DNA of 15,235 bases, taken from NCBI GenBank assembly GCA_003650185.1, contig QMOF01000023.1:1-15235 (forward strand). The letters are read 5' to 3'. How positions within the stretch are numbered: the first letter of the stretch is position 1; each line of letters opens with the position of its first letter. The translations under genes were made by a program, and so were the position numbers. Under the pieces are notes generated by a model, which did no database searches, was not told the origin of the DNA, and was given only the letters and a program-made list of their open reading frames with translations. Below, one piece after another: positions 1 to 7,732 of this stretch. This DNA comes from Chloroflexota bacterium (GTDB lineage Bacteria; Chloroflexota; Dehalococcoidia; UBA2247; RBG-13-53-26).

Positions 1-174
1 CTAGGCTGTGATAGCAGGCGCCATGGGCACTCATGAGCGAGGGGTGTGGCTGCCCAGGTATGTGGGTCTGCATACAGCCTGTGGAGCCAACCCCTGGTCA
101 GCTATGTATGATAGAATACGTGAGACACAGTTGGCGGGCTGAAGCTGCCTGCCAGATGCACAGGGGGGTGTTAC

Positions 175-1020
175 ATGACCAGTGAACAGGTGGTTGACCT
201 GCTGAACAAAGACCTCGAGGGTGAGCACGCAGCCATCATCCAGTACCTGGGTCACGCTTATGCCATGGGTGAGGGGGAGATGGCTTGCGAGATCGAGGCC
301 ATTGCCCGCGAAGAGATGCGGCACTTCGACTGGCTGGCCGAGACTATAGTCAGCCTGGGTGGTGTGCCCAGCCTGGTGCGGGGGGATATGCGGACAGGTG
401 GCGACTCGGTCTCGGACTGGATGAGGAACAACGTACTGCAAGAAGACGATGCCATTGCCTTGTACGAGGAACACATCGCCGCTATAGATGACCCCAGGAC
501 CAAACGTCTCCTTGAACGCATTCTCTCTGACGAGCGGTCCCATCGGCTTGACTTCGCCCACTTTGTGGACAAGGCCAAGAAGCAAGGGGCCGAGGACTTG
601 AGAGGCGAGCGCCAGGACAGGGTAGCCCAAATCCTGAACTGGGGCATCGAACACGAGTACACTGTCATCCTTCAGTACCTCTTGCACGGCTACATGGCCA
701 GGAGCGAAGAGGTGAAGGAGCAGATGGAGGACCAGGCTGTGAACGAGATGCAGCACCTGGGCTGGCTGGCTGAGGAGATGGTGGGTGGTGGGGGTACGCC
801 CCGCATAGAGCACACCGAGGTTGACCAGTCCACGAGGCCCGTTGACATGCTGCGGGCGGACATCAAGATCGAGAAAGAAGTGGCTGCTGGCTATGACCGG
901 GCCGAAAAAGAAGTCGACGACGCTGGCCTGAAGAGACTCCTCAGCCGGATCAGAGACCACGAACTGTACCACGTCGAGGTCTTCAGTGACCTTCTCAGGC
1001 AGGAGGAAGGGCAAGGTTAA
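175..1020 (+). CDS. Double ferritin-like (diiron) domain protein
   Basis: The 281-residue protein contains two ferritin-like four-helix domains in tandem, at about residues 5-130 and 150-275. Each keeps a full set of likely diiron ligands in the ferritin/bacterioferritin order E, ExxH, E, ExxH: E17, E47/H50, E90, E120/H123 in the first domain and E161, E191/H194, E233, E263/H266 in the second. The matching segments EGEHAAIIQY and EHEYTVILQY show the duplication. No signal peptide or membrane segment is visible, so it is probably cytoplasmic. Members of this superfamily store iron or use diiron centres to reduce peroxide or oxygen; which applies here cannot be told from sequence. The ATG follows a strong purine-rich ribosome site (AGGGGGGTG, 162-170). 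A Rieske protein begins 36-54 bases downstream, suggesting an operon and a possible electron donor. Confidence 0.9.
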   Translation: MTSEQVVDLLNKDLEGEHAAIIQYLGHAYAMGEGEMACEIEAIAREEMRHFDWLAETIVSLGGVPSLVRGDMRTGGDSVSDWMRNNVLQEDDAIALYEEHIAAIDDPRTKRLLERILSDERSHRLDFAHFVDKAKKQGAEDLRGERQDRVAQILNWGIEHEYTVILQYLLHGYMARSEEVKEQMEDQAVNEMQHLGWLAEEMVGGGGTPRIEHTEVDQSTRPVDMLRADIKIEKEVAAGYDRAEKEVDDAGLKRLLSRIRDHELYHVEVFSDLLRQEEGQG

Positions 1021-1056
1021 CCGGCGGGCCTGTGCTGTCTTCTTGGCCGTTGACAC

Positions 1057-1425
1057 ATGCAGCGTGGGGGAGCAGTGGGCGAATTTGTGGAAGCAGGCGC
1101 AGCCAGGGACTTGCCCGAAGGAAAGATGAGGGCTGTCAACATCAAAGGGCGAGCCATCCTTCTGGCCAGGGTGGGGAACCAGTACTACGCGGCTGACGAC
1201 CGCTGCCCGCACTTTGGGGCAAGGCTGTCCGAGGGCCGTCTCGAGGGCGTCATGCTAACCTGTCCCCGTCACGGGTCGCAGTTCGATTTGAGAGATGGGC
1301 GTGTGCTGAAGTGGACCGACTTCCCAGGTCCGGTGGCGGCCGCAGGGAAAATCTTCAAACGCCCACGCCCATTGACCCTGTACCCCGTCAAGCGGGACGG
1401 GGACAGGCTGCTGGTGCAGCTCTAG
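1057..1425 (+). CDS. Small Rieske [2Fe-2S] ferredoxin-like protein
   Basis: This 122-residue protein is a single Rieske domain. The two cluster-binding boxes are CPH (C50, H52) and CPRHG (C69, H72), with the usual spacing. It has no membrane anchor and no signal peptide, like soluble Rieske ferredoxins and NirD-type electron carriers. The first in-frame ATG (1057) has no ribosome site. A GTG at 1075 lies just after GGGGGAG (1066-1072), so the true protein may start there and be 116 residues long. Its position between the double ferritin-like gene and a small unknown gene, with gaps of only a few tens of bases, suggests co-transcription. Electron delivery to the diiron protein is my inference. 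Confidence 0.88.
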   Translation: MQRGGAVGEFVEAGAARDLPEGKMRAVNIKGRAILLARVGNQYYAADDRCPHFGARLSEGRLEGVMLTCPRHGSQFDLRDGRVLKWTDFPGPVAAAGKIFKRPRPLTLYPVKRDGDRLLVQL

Positions 1426-1447
1426 CACACCGGATCGGAGGTATCCA

Positions 1448-1756
1448 ATGAAGCAGAGCTACGAGGTCAAGCTGTGGGTCAACAGTGCACCAGTTGACCT
1501 TAACCCTTTCGTAGAGGACTTCCTTGCCCGGACCCTGGCGGGTGCAGTGTCTTCGCTCAAGGGGGTTGAGGTCATTACCGAGCTGGAACTTTCGGTGCAA
1601 GAAGGCGATGTTAGCATCCTGGTCAACGGCAACGATATCCCACTCACTCCTTTCCCCAATGATGCCATCGCCAGCATAGTAACCGGTATCGTGTCCAGGC
1701 TTAGAGATGTGGGCAGCAGTGTAGGAAGAGTGAGAGTCCACATGGAGGCGCGCTGA
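1448..1756 (+). CDS. Small protein of unknown function built from a 48-residue duplication
   Basis: I do not recognise this 102-residue protein as a named family. Its two halves align without gaps at an offset of 48 residues (residues 6-50 against 54-98). Shared positions include V7/V55, V11-N12/V59-N60, L18/L66, P20-F21/P68-F69, D24/D72, A27/A75, G32/G80, V34-S35/V82-S83, L37/L85 and V40/V88. Each half reads as a strand, a turn with a PF motif, a long helix and another strand, so a twofold (beta-alpha-beta)2 fold is plausible. There are no cysteines, signal peptide or membrane segments. The ATG has a good ribosome site (GGAGGT, 1437-1442) and lies 22 bases after the Rieske gene, so it is probably the third gene of that operon. 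Confidence 0.75.
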   Translation: MKQSYEVKLWVNSAPVDLNPFVEDFLARTLAGAVSSLKGVEVITELELSVQEGDVSILVNGNDIPLTPFPNDAIASIVTGIVSRLRDVGSSVGRVRVHMEAR

Positions 1757-1823
1757 GGCCGCTTCCAAAGGGAGCACGTAGCGCTGGTCACCCGCTAATG
1801 GCCGCCAGCCGGGGGCCCCGGGT

Positions 1824-3485
1824 TCATAACGGCAGTGTGAAGCGGAAGGCGGAACCCCGCCCGCGCTCCGACTCCACCCAAATGCGCCCGTGGTGCGCCT
1901 CAACCAGCCGGCGGCAGACCAGAAGTCCTAACCCCGCCCCCCGCACACCGTGCGCTCGGCTGTCTTCTACGCGCTGGAATGGCCCGAACAACTTGACCTG
2001 GTCATCCGGAGACATGCCAATCCCCTGGTCAATGACGCTGACAAGGATGTTGTCATCGTTCGCTTCAGCCGTGACGCGTATCTCGCCTCCGCCCGGCGAA
2101 TACTTTACGGCGTTATCCAGGAGGTTACACAGTATACGCTCCAGCCTCAACTCATCTGCATATACCCGTGGAAGTTCTGTCGGCACCTCTATCAGGAACT
2201 GCAGGGATTGATGGGCAGAACCCTGGTGTTTGACCCTGTCCACTGCGTTCCGAGCAACTTTCTCCAGGCTGACTGGTTCGGGGTGCAGCACCAGTCGATC
2301 GGCCTGGGCCCTGGAAAGTTCAAGGAGGTTCCACACCAGACTGGAGAGTGACTCGGCCTCCAGGGCTGCATCCTGGAGAAGCTGGCGTGTCTCGGCAGGT
2401 GACAGGCGATCCCCTTCGGAGAGGGCCGTGTTTATGGCCCCCACTATCACAGTGAGCGGGCTGCGCAGCTCGTGAGACACCAGGCCAATGAACTCGTCCT
2501 TGAGTTGCTCTACCTTTCTGCGCTCGGCAATGTCCCTGAGGTACACCACAGCCCGGTTGAAGTCGCCGTTGCTTTCATAGAGGGCCACGGTCTTGGCCCA
2601 CACCGGGACTACCTGCCCATCGCGCCCCAGGATCTCAAACTCGTCCTCGACCTGTCCTACCTGCGCCAGCCGAGCATAGTTGGAGGAGAACTCCTGTGGG
2701 ACTGGTCTGGCCAGCAGGTCTCTGAAGTCCTTCCCCTTGATCTCCTCCTTGGATACCCCGACAAGTCGGCACACCTCTTCGTTGCAGTCGATAATGGTCC
2801 CCTTGCCATCGAACGAAATAACGCCGTCAGGGGAGGATTCCACAAGTGCCCGGTAGTTGGCTTCCGATTGCTCCAGTATCTCTCGCACCCGCTTGCGCTC
2901 ATAGCTTTCCACGATCGCCCACTGGCCGTCCCGCCTGATAAGGGCGAACTGATGGTTGTTGACGACGTCAATGACCTCCGACGCCCCGCACCTGTCCAGG
3001 CAATATGTGCACATGGCCAGCATCCGATACTTGCCGATGAAGTTGTTTATCTCCTCCTCGTACTCTGCGAAGCTCCTCCAGGAGTCTGCCTCAAGCCAGC
3101 CTGTGTTCCCCGATACTCTCAGGCCTTCATAGCCCATGGCGGCAGCCTTATCTAGCTTGTCAAGCCAACCATTCAATACCCTCTTCATGTCAAAGTAGCC
3201 GTCCTTGAGGTACCACTCGGTGTGCGGAATGACCTCTACCTGCCCTCGGGCCAGGTAGTCGCCAAACCGAGGTATGCCTACCTCGGCTGCTCTCAGGGCC
3301 TCCTGCCTGTTGAGCGGCGCTGAGATAACCCATACGCAGAACTCGCCGCTTTCCAGCCCAGCCCTGAAATAGGGTGTCAGGATGCTGAGAAGGTCATCCG
3401 TTGTATGGTAGAACTGGCAGAAATGTGTCCCCCAAGCGATGTCACCCAGGGCATCGATCCCGGTCCTTCTGAGCTTGGCTTTCAT
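1824..3485 (-). CDS. MEDS-PAS sensor histidine kinase
   Basis: This hybrid-free sensor kinase has 553 residues from the ATG at 3485. Residues about 15-195 form a MEDS domain (the DcmR-type sensory domain of methanogens and methylotrophs), with the GTHFCQFY start and the cysteine-rich MCTYCLDRC motif (C159, C162, C166) before SEVIDVVNNHQFAL. A PAS domain follows at about 205-325, then HisKA with the phospho-accepting H338 in SHELRSP, and a HATPase_c domain with N box (NLLDNAVKYSP), G1 (DQGIGM) and G2 (GAGLGL). No membrane segment is seen, so the kinase is cytoplasmic. An AGGGGGG ribosome site eight bases before the ATG favours it over an upstream GTG at 3509. It is divergent from an OmpR-type regulator, its probable partner. 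The three spaced cysteines might bind a metal or sense redox; that is an inference. Confidence 0.92.
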   Translation of the reverse strand: MKAKLRRTGIDALGDIAWGTHFCQFYHTTDDLLSILTPYFRAGLESGEFCVWVISAPLNRQEALRAAEVGIPRFGDYLARGQVEVIPHTEWYLKDGYFDMKRVLNGWLDKLDKAAAMGYEGLRVSGNTGWLEADSWRSFAEYEEEINNFIGKYRMLAMCTYCLDRCGASEVIDVVNNHQFALIRRDGQWAIVESYERKRVREILEQSEANYRALVESSPDGVISFDGKGTIIDCNEEVCRLVGVSKEEIKGKDFRDLLARPVPQEFSSNYARLAQVGQVEDEFEILGRDGQVVPVWAKTVALYESNGDFNRAVVYLRDIAERRKVEQLKDEFIGLVSHELRSPLTVIVGAINTALSEGDRLSPAETRQLLQDAALEAESLSSLVWNLLELSRAQADRLVLHPEPVSLEKVARNAVDRVKHQGSAHQSLQFLIEVPTELPRVYADELRLERILCNLLDNAVKYSPGGGEIRVTAEANDDNILVSVIDQGIGMSPDDQVKLFGPFQRVEDSRAHGVRGAGLGLLVCRRLVEAHHGRIWVESERGRGSAFRFTLPL

Positions 3486-3655
3486 TCCCCTCACCCCCCT
3501 GCTGTCCACAGCCCTGCCATAATCTCTTGCAGCAACACTGGCCCGGCATCCGCCTCGCCATAGGTCTAGTACCGCGCTGCGAATAGAAAGGCTGGCCTTG
3601 CTCTGAGCTGCTTTCGGGTAGTCACGCCCCCACCTCTGCCGAGCCTTTTATTATG

Positions 3656-3668
3656 CCTGCTCAGCAGG
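3656..3668. promoter_or_regulatory. Perfect 13-base palindrome, possible operator
   Basis: CCTGCT and AGCAGG flank a single central C. On the minus strand it sits directly upstream of CATAAT (3655-3650), which resembles a -10 box for the kinase gene, while the -35 position is poor. That arrangement fits a regulator-dependent promoter, but the site could be chance. Confidence 0.3.
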
Positions 3669-3791
3669 TCACACCGACCTCAGCAACAGTCCCTTCCCCG
3701 AGGTGGATAGTGTGCCCTTTGGCGTTGGTGGCCATATTGTAGTCTTGGGCATGAGTGGCGTCAAGTTCGGCCCTTCGGGTTATCCCCAACT

Positions 3792-3820
3792 TTGACACAG
3801 GCTGAGTATGCGACTATATT
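3792..3820 (+). promoter_or_regulatory. Sigma70-type promoter of the OmpR-family regulator gene
   Basis: A perfect -35 box TTGACA (3792-3797) is followed after exactly 17 bases by TATATT (3815-3820), a five-of-six match to the -10 consensus. Transcription would begin near 3827, giving a leader of about 26 bases before the GTG start with its ribosome site GGGGAGG (3839-3845). Confidence 0.65.
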
Positions 3821-3852
3821 GAAAGCGGGAGCAAGGGCGGGGAGGCAAGCTC

Positions 3853-4578
3853 GTGAAACAGTTTCGTGTGCTGGTGGTGGACGACGAAGAGCGGATACTC
3901 AACTTCCTCAGGAGCAAGCTCAGAGTTTCCGGATACGAGGTGGTGACAGCGAGCAACGGCTTTGAAGCCTTAGACCAGGCTCAAGCCCAAGAGCCGGATC
4001 TAATCGTGCTTGACCTGCTAATGCCCAGGATGGACGGTCTTGACACCCTCAGGCAACTGCGCACCTTCTCGGCAGTGCCGGTCATCATCCTGAGTGCCAA
4101 GGGGGCTGACATGGACAGGATCAAGGGGCTGGAGCTTGGCGCTGACGACTACCTGCCCAAGCCTTTCAACCCCGACGAGCTGGTGGCCAGAATCGAGGCA
4201 GTGAAGCGCAGGACTGAACCTACCGATAAGCGGAGGAAACCCGACTTGCTTCATCTGGGCGAGCTGACCATCGACTTCAGAAGCCATACTGTGGCCGTGG
4301 GCAATCAGCAAAAGTACCTCACCCGCATCGAGTGGCTATTGCTCAGCGAGCTGGCTGGGAATGCCGGAAGACTGTTAACCTACGAGCACCTTTTGACTCG
4401 CGTCTGGGGTCCTGAGTATCGGGACGACGTCCAGATACTGCGGACATGGGTCAGCAGGCTCCGATACAAGCTGGAAGGCGACCCCAATGCTCCCAAATTG
4501 ATCCGCACCGTCCCCAAAGTGGGGTACATCATGGACGTGCCCCAAGGAGCGGCAGGGCCGGGAGCAGCATCGCTGTAG
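3853..4578 (+). CDS. OmpR/PhoB-family DNA-binding response regulator
   Basis: The 241-residue protein has an N-terminal receiver domain (about 4-120) with the acidic pair D10/D11, the phospho-acceptor D54 in VLDLLMP, S81 and the conserved K103 in LPKPF. The C-terminal part (about 130-232) is a winged-helix transcriptional regulatory domain of the OmpR/PhoB type, with the typical ending RLRYKLEGDP...IRTVPKVGYIM. The overall look is KdpE-like, but no kdp genes are nearby. All phosphorylation residues are present, so it should be a working two-component regulator. The divergent MEDS kinase is the obvious partner by position. The GTG start follows a strong GGGGAGG ribosome site. Confidence 0.92.
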   Translation: MKQFRVLVVDDEERILNFLRSKLRVSGYEVVTASNGFEALDQAQAQEPDLIVLDLLMPRMDGLDTLRQLRTFSAVPVIILSAKGADMDRIKGLELGADDYLPKPFNPDELVARIEAVKRRTEPTDKRRKPDLLHLGELTIDFRSHTVAVGNQQKYLTRIEWLLLSELAGNAGRLLTYEHLLTRVWGPEYRDDVQILRTWVSRLRYKLEGDPNAPKLIRTVPKVGYIMDVPQGAAGPGAASL

Positions 4579-4674
4579 CTGTTCTCGCACCAGACTCACC
4601 TCCCGCCTCGGCCTTCTGACATCACGGCTCTTCTTCAAATGTCACAACTTTTCAATGTTTTCACTGCCCCCGTT

Positions 4675-4687
4675 ATGACTTCGTCAT
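4675..4687. promoter_or_regulatory. Short inverted repeat upstream of the LuxR-type gene
   Basis: ATGAC and GTCAT flank a three-base centre (TTC), in the 124-base gap before the next regulator gene. It lies about 16 bases before the first possible start. It may be an operator or a small hairpin; no convincing -35/-10 pair accompanies it. Confidence 0.22.
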
Positions 4688-4702
4688 TCCTGCCGCTTAG
4701 TA

Positions 4703-5536
4703 TTGGAGAAGGGGGCGTCGAGTGATATCCGCGCGCTTCATCCCCGGGGCAGAAGTAGGACTCCGACATTGGCACATGTAGCAGCCAGGACAAGGCGCAG
4801 GAGTGTCACACTCTACATTGTAGAGCAGCAACCGGTGTACCGGGAGATGTACAAGGCCGCCCTTTCACCCGTGGTGCTGAGGGCGCCGATCCAACTGCTG
4901 GGAGTGGCTGCAAATGGTGACCTGACGGCTGTAAGACAAGCTGTGTCTGGGCTCCATCCCGATGTGCTGCTACTGGGCATGAGGAAGCTTCGCAATGACG
5001 TCATTCAGGAGCTGGAGCAGGTACGCGCCACGAACTCCAAGATTGGCTTCGTCCTCTTGCTCACAGCCTATGACGTAGAGGCCATCCACTCATTGCAGCG
5101 CATTGCTCTCACAGGCCGAGGGGGCATGGCCCTTTTCTTGAAGCGATCGCTGGACCGGCTGGAGCAGTTGCGCGACATTATCCTGGCCGCGGGCCGGGGG
5201 CAGCTAATCCTCGACCCGGCGCTGGCAAACTTCCTGTTCGTTGAAAGGACTACCTACGCGTTCCTGAGGGAACTAACATCCAGGCAACTGGAGATTCTCA
5301 GGCTGCTCGCCAAGGGGTACACCAACGCGGCCATAGCGGCCGAGCTGTACCTGGACGTGAAGACGGTGGAGCACCACATAAACGGTATGTACGCCAAGGT
5401 CAAGGCAGCGACGGATATCGACGGAAAGCATCCCAGGGTGAGCGTTGCCAGACTCTACCTGGAGGCGACGGGAGAGTTGGTCCCGTCCAGCATTCTTGGC
5501 GAAGCCGATGCCGCTTCGCTCGCCGGTAAACGCTGA
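4703..5536 (+). CDS. LuxR/NarL-type regulator with a degenerate receiver domain
   Basis: The protein has up to 277 residues. Residues about 35-160 look like a NarL-type receiver, but the residues needed for phosphorylation are changed: the acidic pair is E41/Q42 and the phospho-acceptor position in DVLLLGMRKL is G92. K147 is retained. Residues 191-235 form a clear LuxR helix-turn-helix (LTSRQLEILRLLAKGYTNAAI ... KTVEHHINGMYAKV, written in two pieces). The protein should bind DNA without the usual phosphorylation, perhaps answering to a ligand or partner protein. The start is uncertain: the longest reading begins at a TTG (4703), with another TTG at 4769, and the conserved part begins only near residue 35. 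It lies 18 bases before oxidoreductase gene relics, so it may once have led that operon. Confidence 0.82.
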   Translation: MEKGASSDIRALHPRGRSRTPTLAHVAARTRRRSVTLYIVEQQPVYREMYKAALSPVVLRAPIQLLGVAANGDLTAVRQAVSGLHPDVLLLGMRKLRNDVIQELEQVRATNSKIGFVLLLTAYDVEAIHSLQRIALTGRGGMALFLKRSLDRLEQLRDIILAAGRGQLILDPALANFLFVERTTYAFLRELTSRQLEILRLLAKGYTNAAIAAELYLDVKTVEHHINGMYAKVKAATDIDGKHPRVSVARLYLEATGELVPSSILGEADAASLAGKR

Positions 5537-5554
5537 AGGTGGGAGTGGTCGGGG

Positions 5555-6082
5555 ATGGCAGCAGAGGCCAACTTGATGGTCGGCGGCGAAGCCGGGCAGG
5601 GAGTGCAGGCAGTCGGCCACGCCCTGGCCAGGTCCCTGGCGCGGGGTGGTGCACAAGCAGTCCGGCTCCAGCCAGATCGTCGCGTCCAACGTGGCAGCGG
5701 TCAAGGCGGGTTACGACTACGCCAGGGACAACTTCAGGAGCGCTGCCGCTGGCAGGAACGGCGCTGGTGGTGAGTGGCTCAGATGAGCACGATGAAGAAG
5801 GGCACGTGATCGAGGACGCCGGTACCAGGACAGCAATGGTGCTGAAGTACCTTCGCAAGCTGGGCGCGCTGAGCCAGGAGATGGGCGCTCCTCACACCTG
5901 GGGTGGGCCGGGTGCCGAGGTCACTTTGATAGGCTGGGGTAGCACCTACAGCGCCCTCGGGGAGGTGGTGGATGTGGTGGGCCGGGATGGTCTCAAGACC
6001 AACCTGATACACATGACCAAGGTCTGGCCACATTCCCGGCCGCGCTTCTTGCCGAACGGCTCCGGTCGGCGCGAAGATAGTT
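5555..6082 (+). pseudogene. korA: Relic of 2-oxoacid:ferredoxin oxidoreductase alpha subunit
   Basis: Pieces of a KorA-type subunit (fused gamma-alpha form) appear in order but in different frames. The N-terminus of the gamma domain (LMVGGEAGQGVQAVGHAL) runs to about 5650. The end of the gamma domain (VASNVAAVKAGYDYARDNF, about 5673-5735) follows in another frame. A C-terminal stretch with SGSDEHDEEGHVIEDAGTRT, TLIGWGSTY and NLIHMTKVW (about 5743-6029) is in a third frame. A further shift gives TFPAALLAERLRSA (6030-6071), and another restores KIV. Most of the gamma domain and the thiamine-pyrophosphate region between the pieces are missing. The intact enzyme oxidises 2-oxoacids to acyl-CoA with reduction of ferredoxin; this copy cannot. 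Confidence 0.82.
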
Positions 6083-6297
6083 GACCCGAGACTGGCTGTC
6101 ATCGCTGTGGCGGGAGATGAAGATGGCTACGGCGAGGGCGGCAGCTACTTTGGGCACGCCGTCCGCCGCCACCGTGACATTACCTACCTGGTGCACACCA
6201 ACCAGGTATACGCGCTGACGAAGGGGCAGACCTCGCTTGCCAGTGACCAGGGGGCTTCATCACCAGCACCACCCCCACCCCCGCGGGACACCCAGGC
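6083..6297 (+). pseudogene. korB: Relic of 2-oxoacid:ferredoxin oxidoreductase beta subunit
   Basis: Directly after the alpha relic, the reading DPRLAVIAVAGDEDGYGEGG matches the thiamine diphosphate-binding region (GDGD...G type) of KorB-type beta subunits. It continues with DITYLVHTNQVYALTKGQT to about 6250. A frame change at the run of G residues (6250-6254) is needed to recover GFITSTTPTPAGHP, which is again typical of the family. The N-terminal cysteine region and everything after this point are missing. The junction from the alpha C-terminus straight into mid-beta implies a deletion that fused the two genes. No reading frame spans the region. Confidence 0.8.
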
Positions 6298-6446
6298 CGC
6301 TGCTCGCTCAGTTCCTGTGACCAGCAGGACAAGAGGCCACTCAGTACCGGTAACAGCCGGTGGCAGAAGCCCCATTTCCCAGGTGCGTGAAGCAAGGCAC
6401 AGACGCTTCTAAAGGTCCATGTTGCGGGCGTGGGGCCATCGCGGTG

Positions 6447-7574
6447 CTACATTCCCAGCTCGGCGCGAGTGTTGATGAAGGACAGCAGGTTGTCGCGTGC
6501 CACCATGCCAACGATGTTGCCGTCCTGCAACACTGGCAACTGGTTGACGTCCTCGTCAGTCATCAGTTGAAGCACGGTTGACAGGTCGTCGCCCGCCTGT
6601 ACCCACTTGAGCTGGTCGAACGGTGTCATGGCATCAGTCACCGTTTTCACAGCCCATAACCCACGGGGGATGGCCTTCACGTTGTGCACCGTCACCAATC
6701 CCAATGGGCGGTCATTCTCCACCACCGGGAAGCAACGGCGACCGGAGTTCAGAATGTAGTCGTGTACCAGCTGCTCCAGGGACAGCTTGGGGGAAACCCG
6801 GGGGCACTCCCGGGTCATGACCTCGCTGACGGTATGGCCTTGCAGCATGTCGTGAAGAGCCACCTGACGGTAGCTGCCTACGGCAGCATTCTCCAGGAAC
6901 CAGCCAATAAAGGCTATCCATAGGCCCTGTATCCAGTTGCCGAAGAAGACCAGGAAAATCCCGCCGAAGATGAACAGATAGCCAAAGCCTCTGCCGATAG
7001 TGGTGGCGGTCCTGGTAGCGCTACGCAGGTTCTTGTTGCGCCACCATATGATTGACCTGAGGACTCGACCACCGTCGAGGGGGAATCCGGGGATCAGGTT
7101 GAAGACGGCCAGTACGACATTGATCCACCCCAGCCAGGCAGCCACAGCCGCTACTGGCTCATTGACGTCTCTGGTTAGCCACCAGATACCCCAGCACAGG
7201 CCGCCAATGGCCAGGCTGGCCAGCGGTCCGGCCAGGGCCATTCGGAACTCTATCTCCGGCTGACCGGGTTCCCGGGTCATCTGGGACACCCCGCCGAACA
7301 CAAACAGGGTTATCGAATGTATTGGGATGCCTGCTCGCATGGCCACCACGCTATGGGCCAGCTCATGTGCCAGCACCGACGCGAAGAAGAGCAGGCTGGT
7401 CGCCAGCGCCGTCACCACCGCGGTAGCCCGGCTCCAGTCCGGGTGGGCATCCGGAAAGTAGTAGGCCGCCAGGGACCAGGTTACCAGGAAGAAGATGATG
7501 AACCAGGACCAGTGGAGCCTGACAGAGATGCCAAAGATAGTGCCTAACGGTATTCCGCCTCTAAGCATTGCCAT
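6447..7574 (-). CDS. Site-2-type membrane metalloprotease (M50) with two CBS domains
   Basis: The 375-residue protein is an intramembrane zinc protease of the M50/S2P family. The HELAH motif (H70, E71, H74) lies in a transmembrane helix. The third zinc ligand is D167 in FNLIPGFPLDGGR. About five or six hydrophobic segments lie between residues 20 and 235. Two CBS domains follow, at about 248-305 and 312-372, typical of the bacterial subgroup in which adenine nucleotides are thought to regulate activity. Its substrate is unknown; family members cleave anti-sigma factors or other membrane proteins. The ATG at 7574 is followed two codons later by a second ATG (7568) that is better spaced from the GGCGGGGT ribosome site, so the protein may start there. 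It is divergent from an unknown gene. Confidence 0.93.
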   Translation of the reverse strand: MAMLRGGIPLGTIFGISVRLHWSWFIIFFLVTWSLAAYYFPDAHPDWSRATAVVTALATSLLFFASVLAHELAHSVVAMRAGIPIHSITLFVFGGVSQMTREPGQPEIEFRMALAGPLASLAIGGLCWGIWWLTRDVNEPVAAVAAWLGWINVVLAVFNLIPGFPLDGGRVLRSIIWWRNKNLRSATRTATTIGRGFGYLFIFGGIFLVFFGNWIQGLWIAFIGWFLENAAVGSYRQVALHDMLQGHTVSEVMTRECPRVSPKLSLEQLVHDYILNSGRRCFPVVENDRPLGLVTVHNVKAIPRGLWAVKTVTDAMTPFDQLKWVQAGDDLSTVLQLMTDEDVNQLPVLQDGNIVGMVARDNLLSFINTRAELGM

Positions 7575-7656
7575 ACCCCGCCCGCCTGCTCATGGGGCAC
7601 CCGGCGCCTTCGCTCGAGACTAGTATAGTGAGCAGTGGGTTAATATGTGGTTAAGA

Positions 7657-7686
7657 ATGGTAAAGCCCGGGTTTCCAAGCTGTCAA
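7657..7686 (-). promoter_or_regulatory. Possible promoter of the M50 protease gene
   Basis: On the minus strand a perfect TTGACA (7686-7681) is followed after 18 bases by TACCAT (7662-7657), which matches the -10 consensus at four of six positions. The -10 box is weak, so this is tentative. Confidence 0.3.
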
Positions 7687-7732
7687 GCAAGTGTATGGGT
7701 CCCAATCGCCGATTCAGGGAACCCGTTCTCCT

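Larger units (their letters stand above)
3486..3852. other. Gene-free divergent control region between kinase and response regulator
   Basis: This gap of about 370 bases carries no credible coding region on either strand. It separates two divergently transcribed regulatory genes, so it should contain both promoters. On the right side there is a clear plus-strand promoter. On the left side there is a 13-base odd palindrome next to a CATAAT -10-like hexamer on the minus strand, but no good -35 for the kinase gene. I see nothing else of note. Confidence 0.6.

Noticed and set aside
101..117. TATGAT and TAGAAT boxes upstream of the ferritin-like gene
   Set aside because: They resemble -10 boxes, but no acceptable -35 hexamer lies 16-18 bases upstream of either.
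31..1212. Long open frame of 393 codons on the minus strand
   Set aside because: It lies antisense to the ferritin-like and Rieske genes, whose motifs are complete; its own translation has no family features and it is explained by codon bias in high-GC DNA.
2472..3155. Plus-strand open frame of 227 codons
   Set aside because: It is antisense to the histidine kinase, whose PAS and MEDS motifs are clear.
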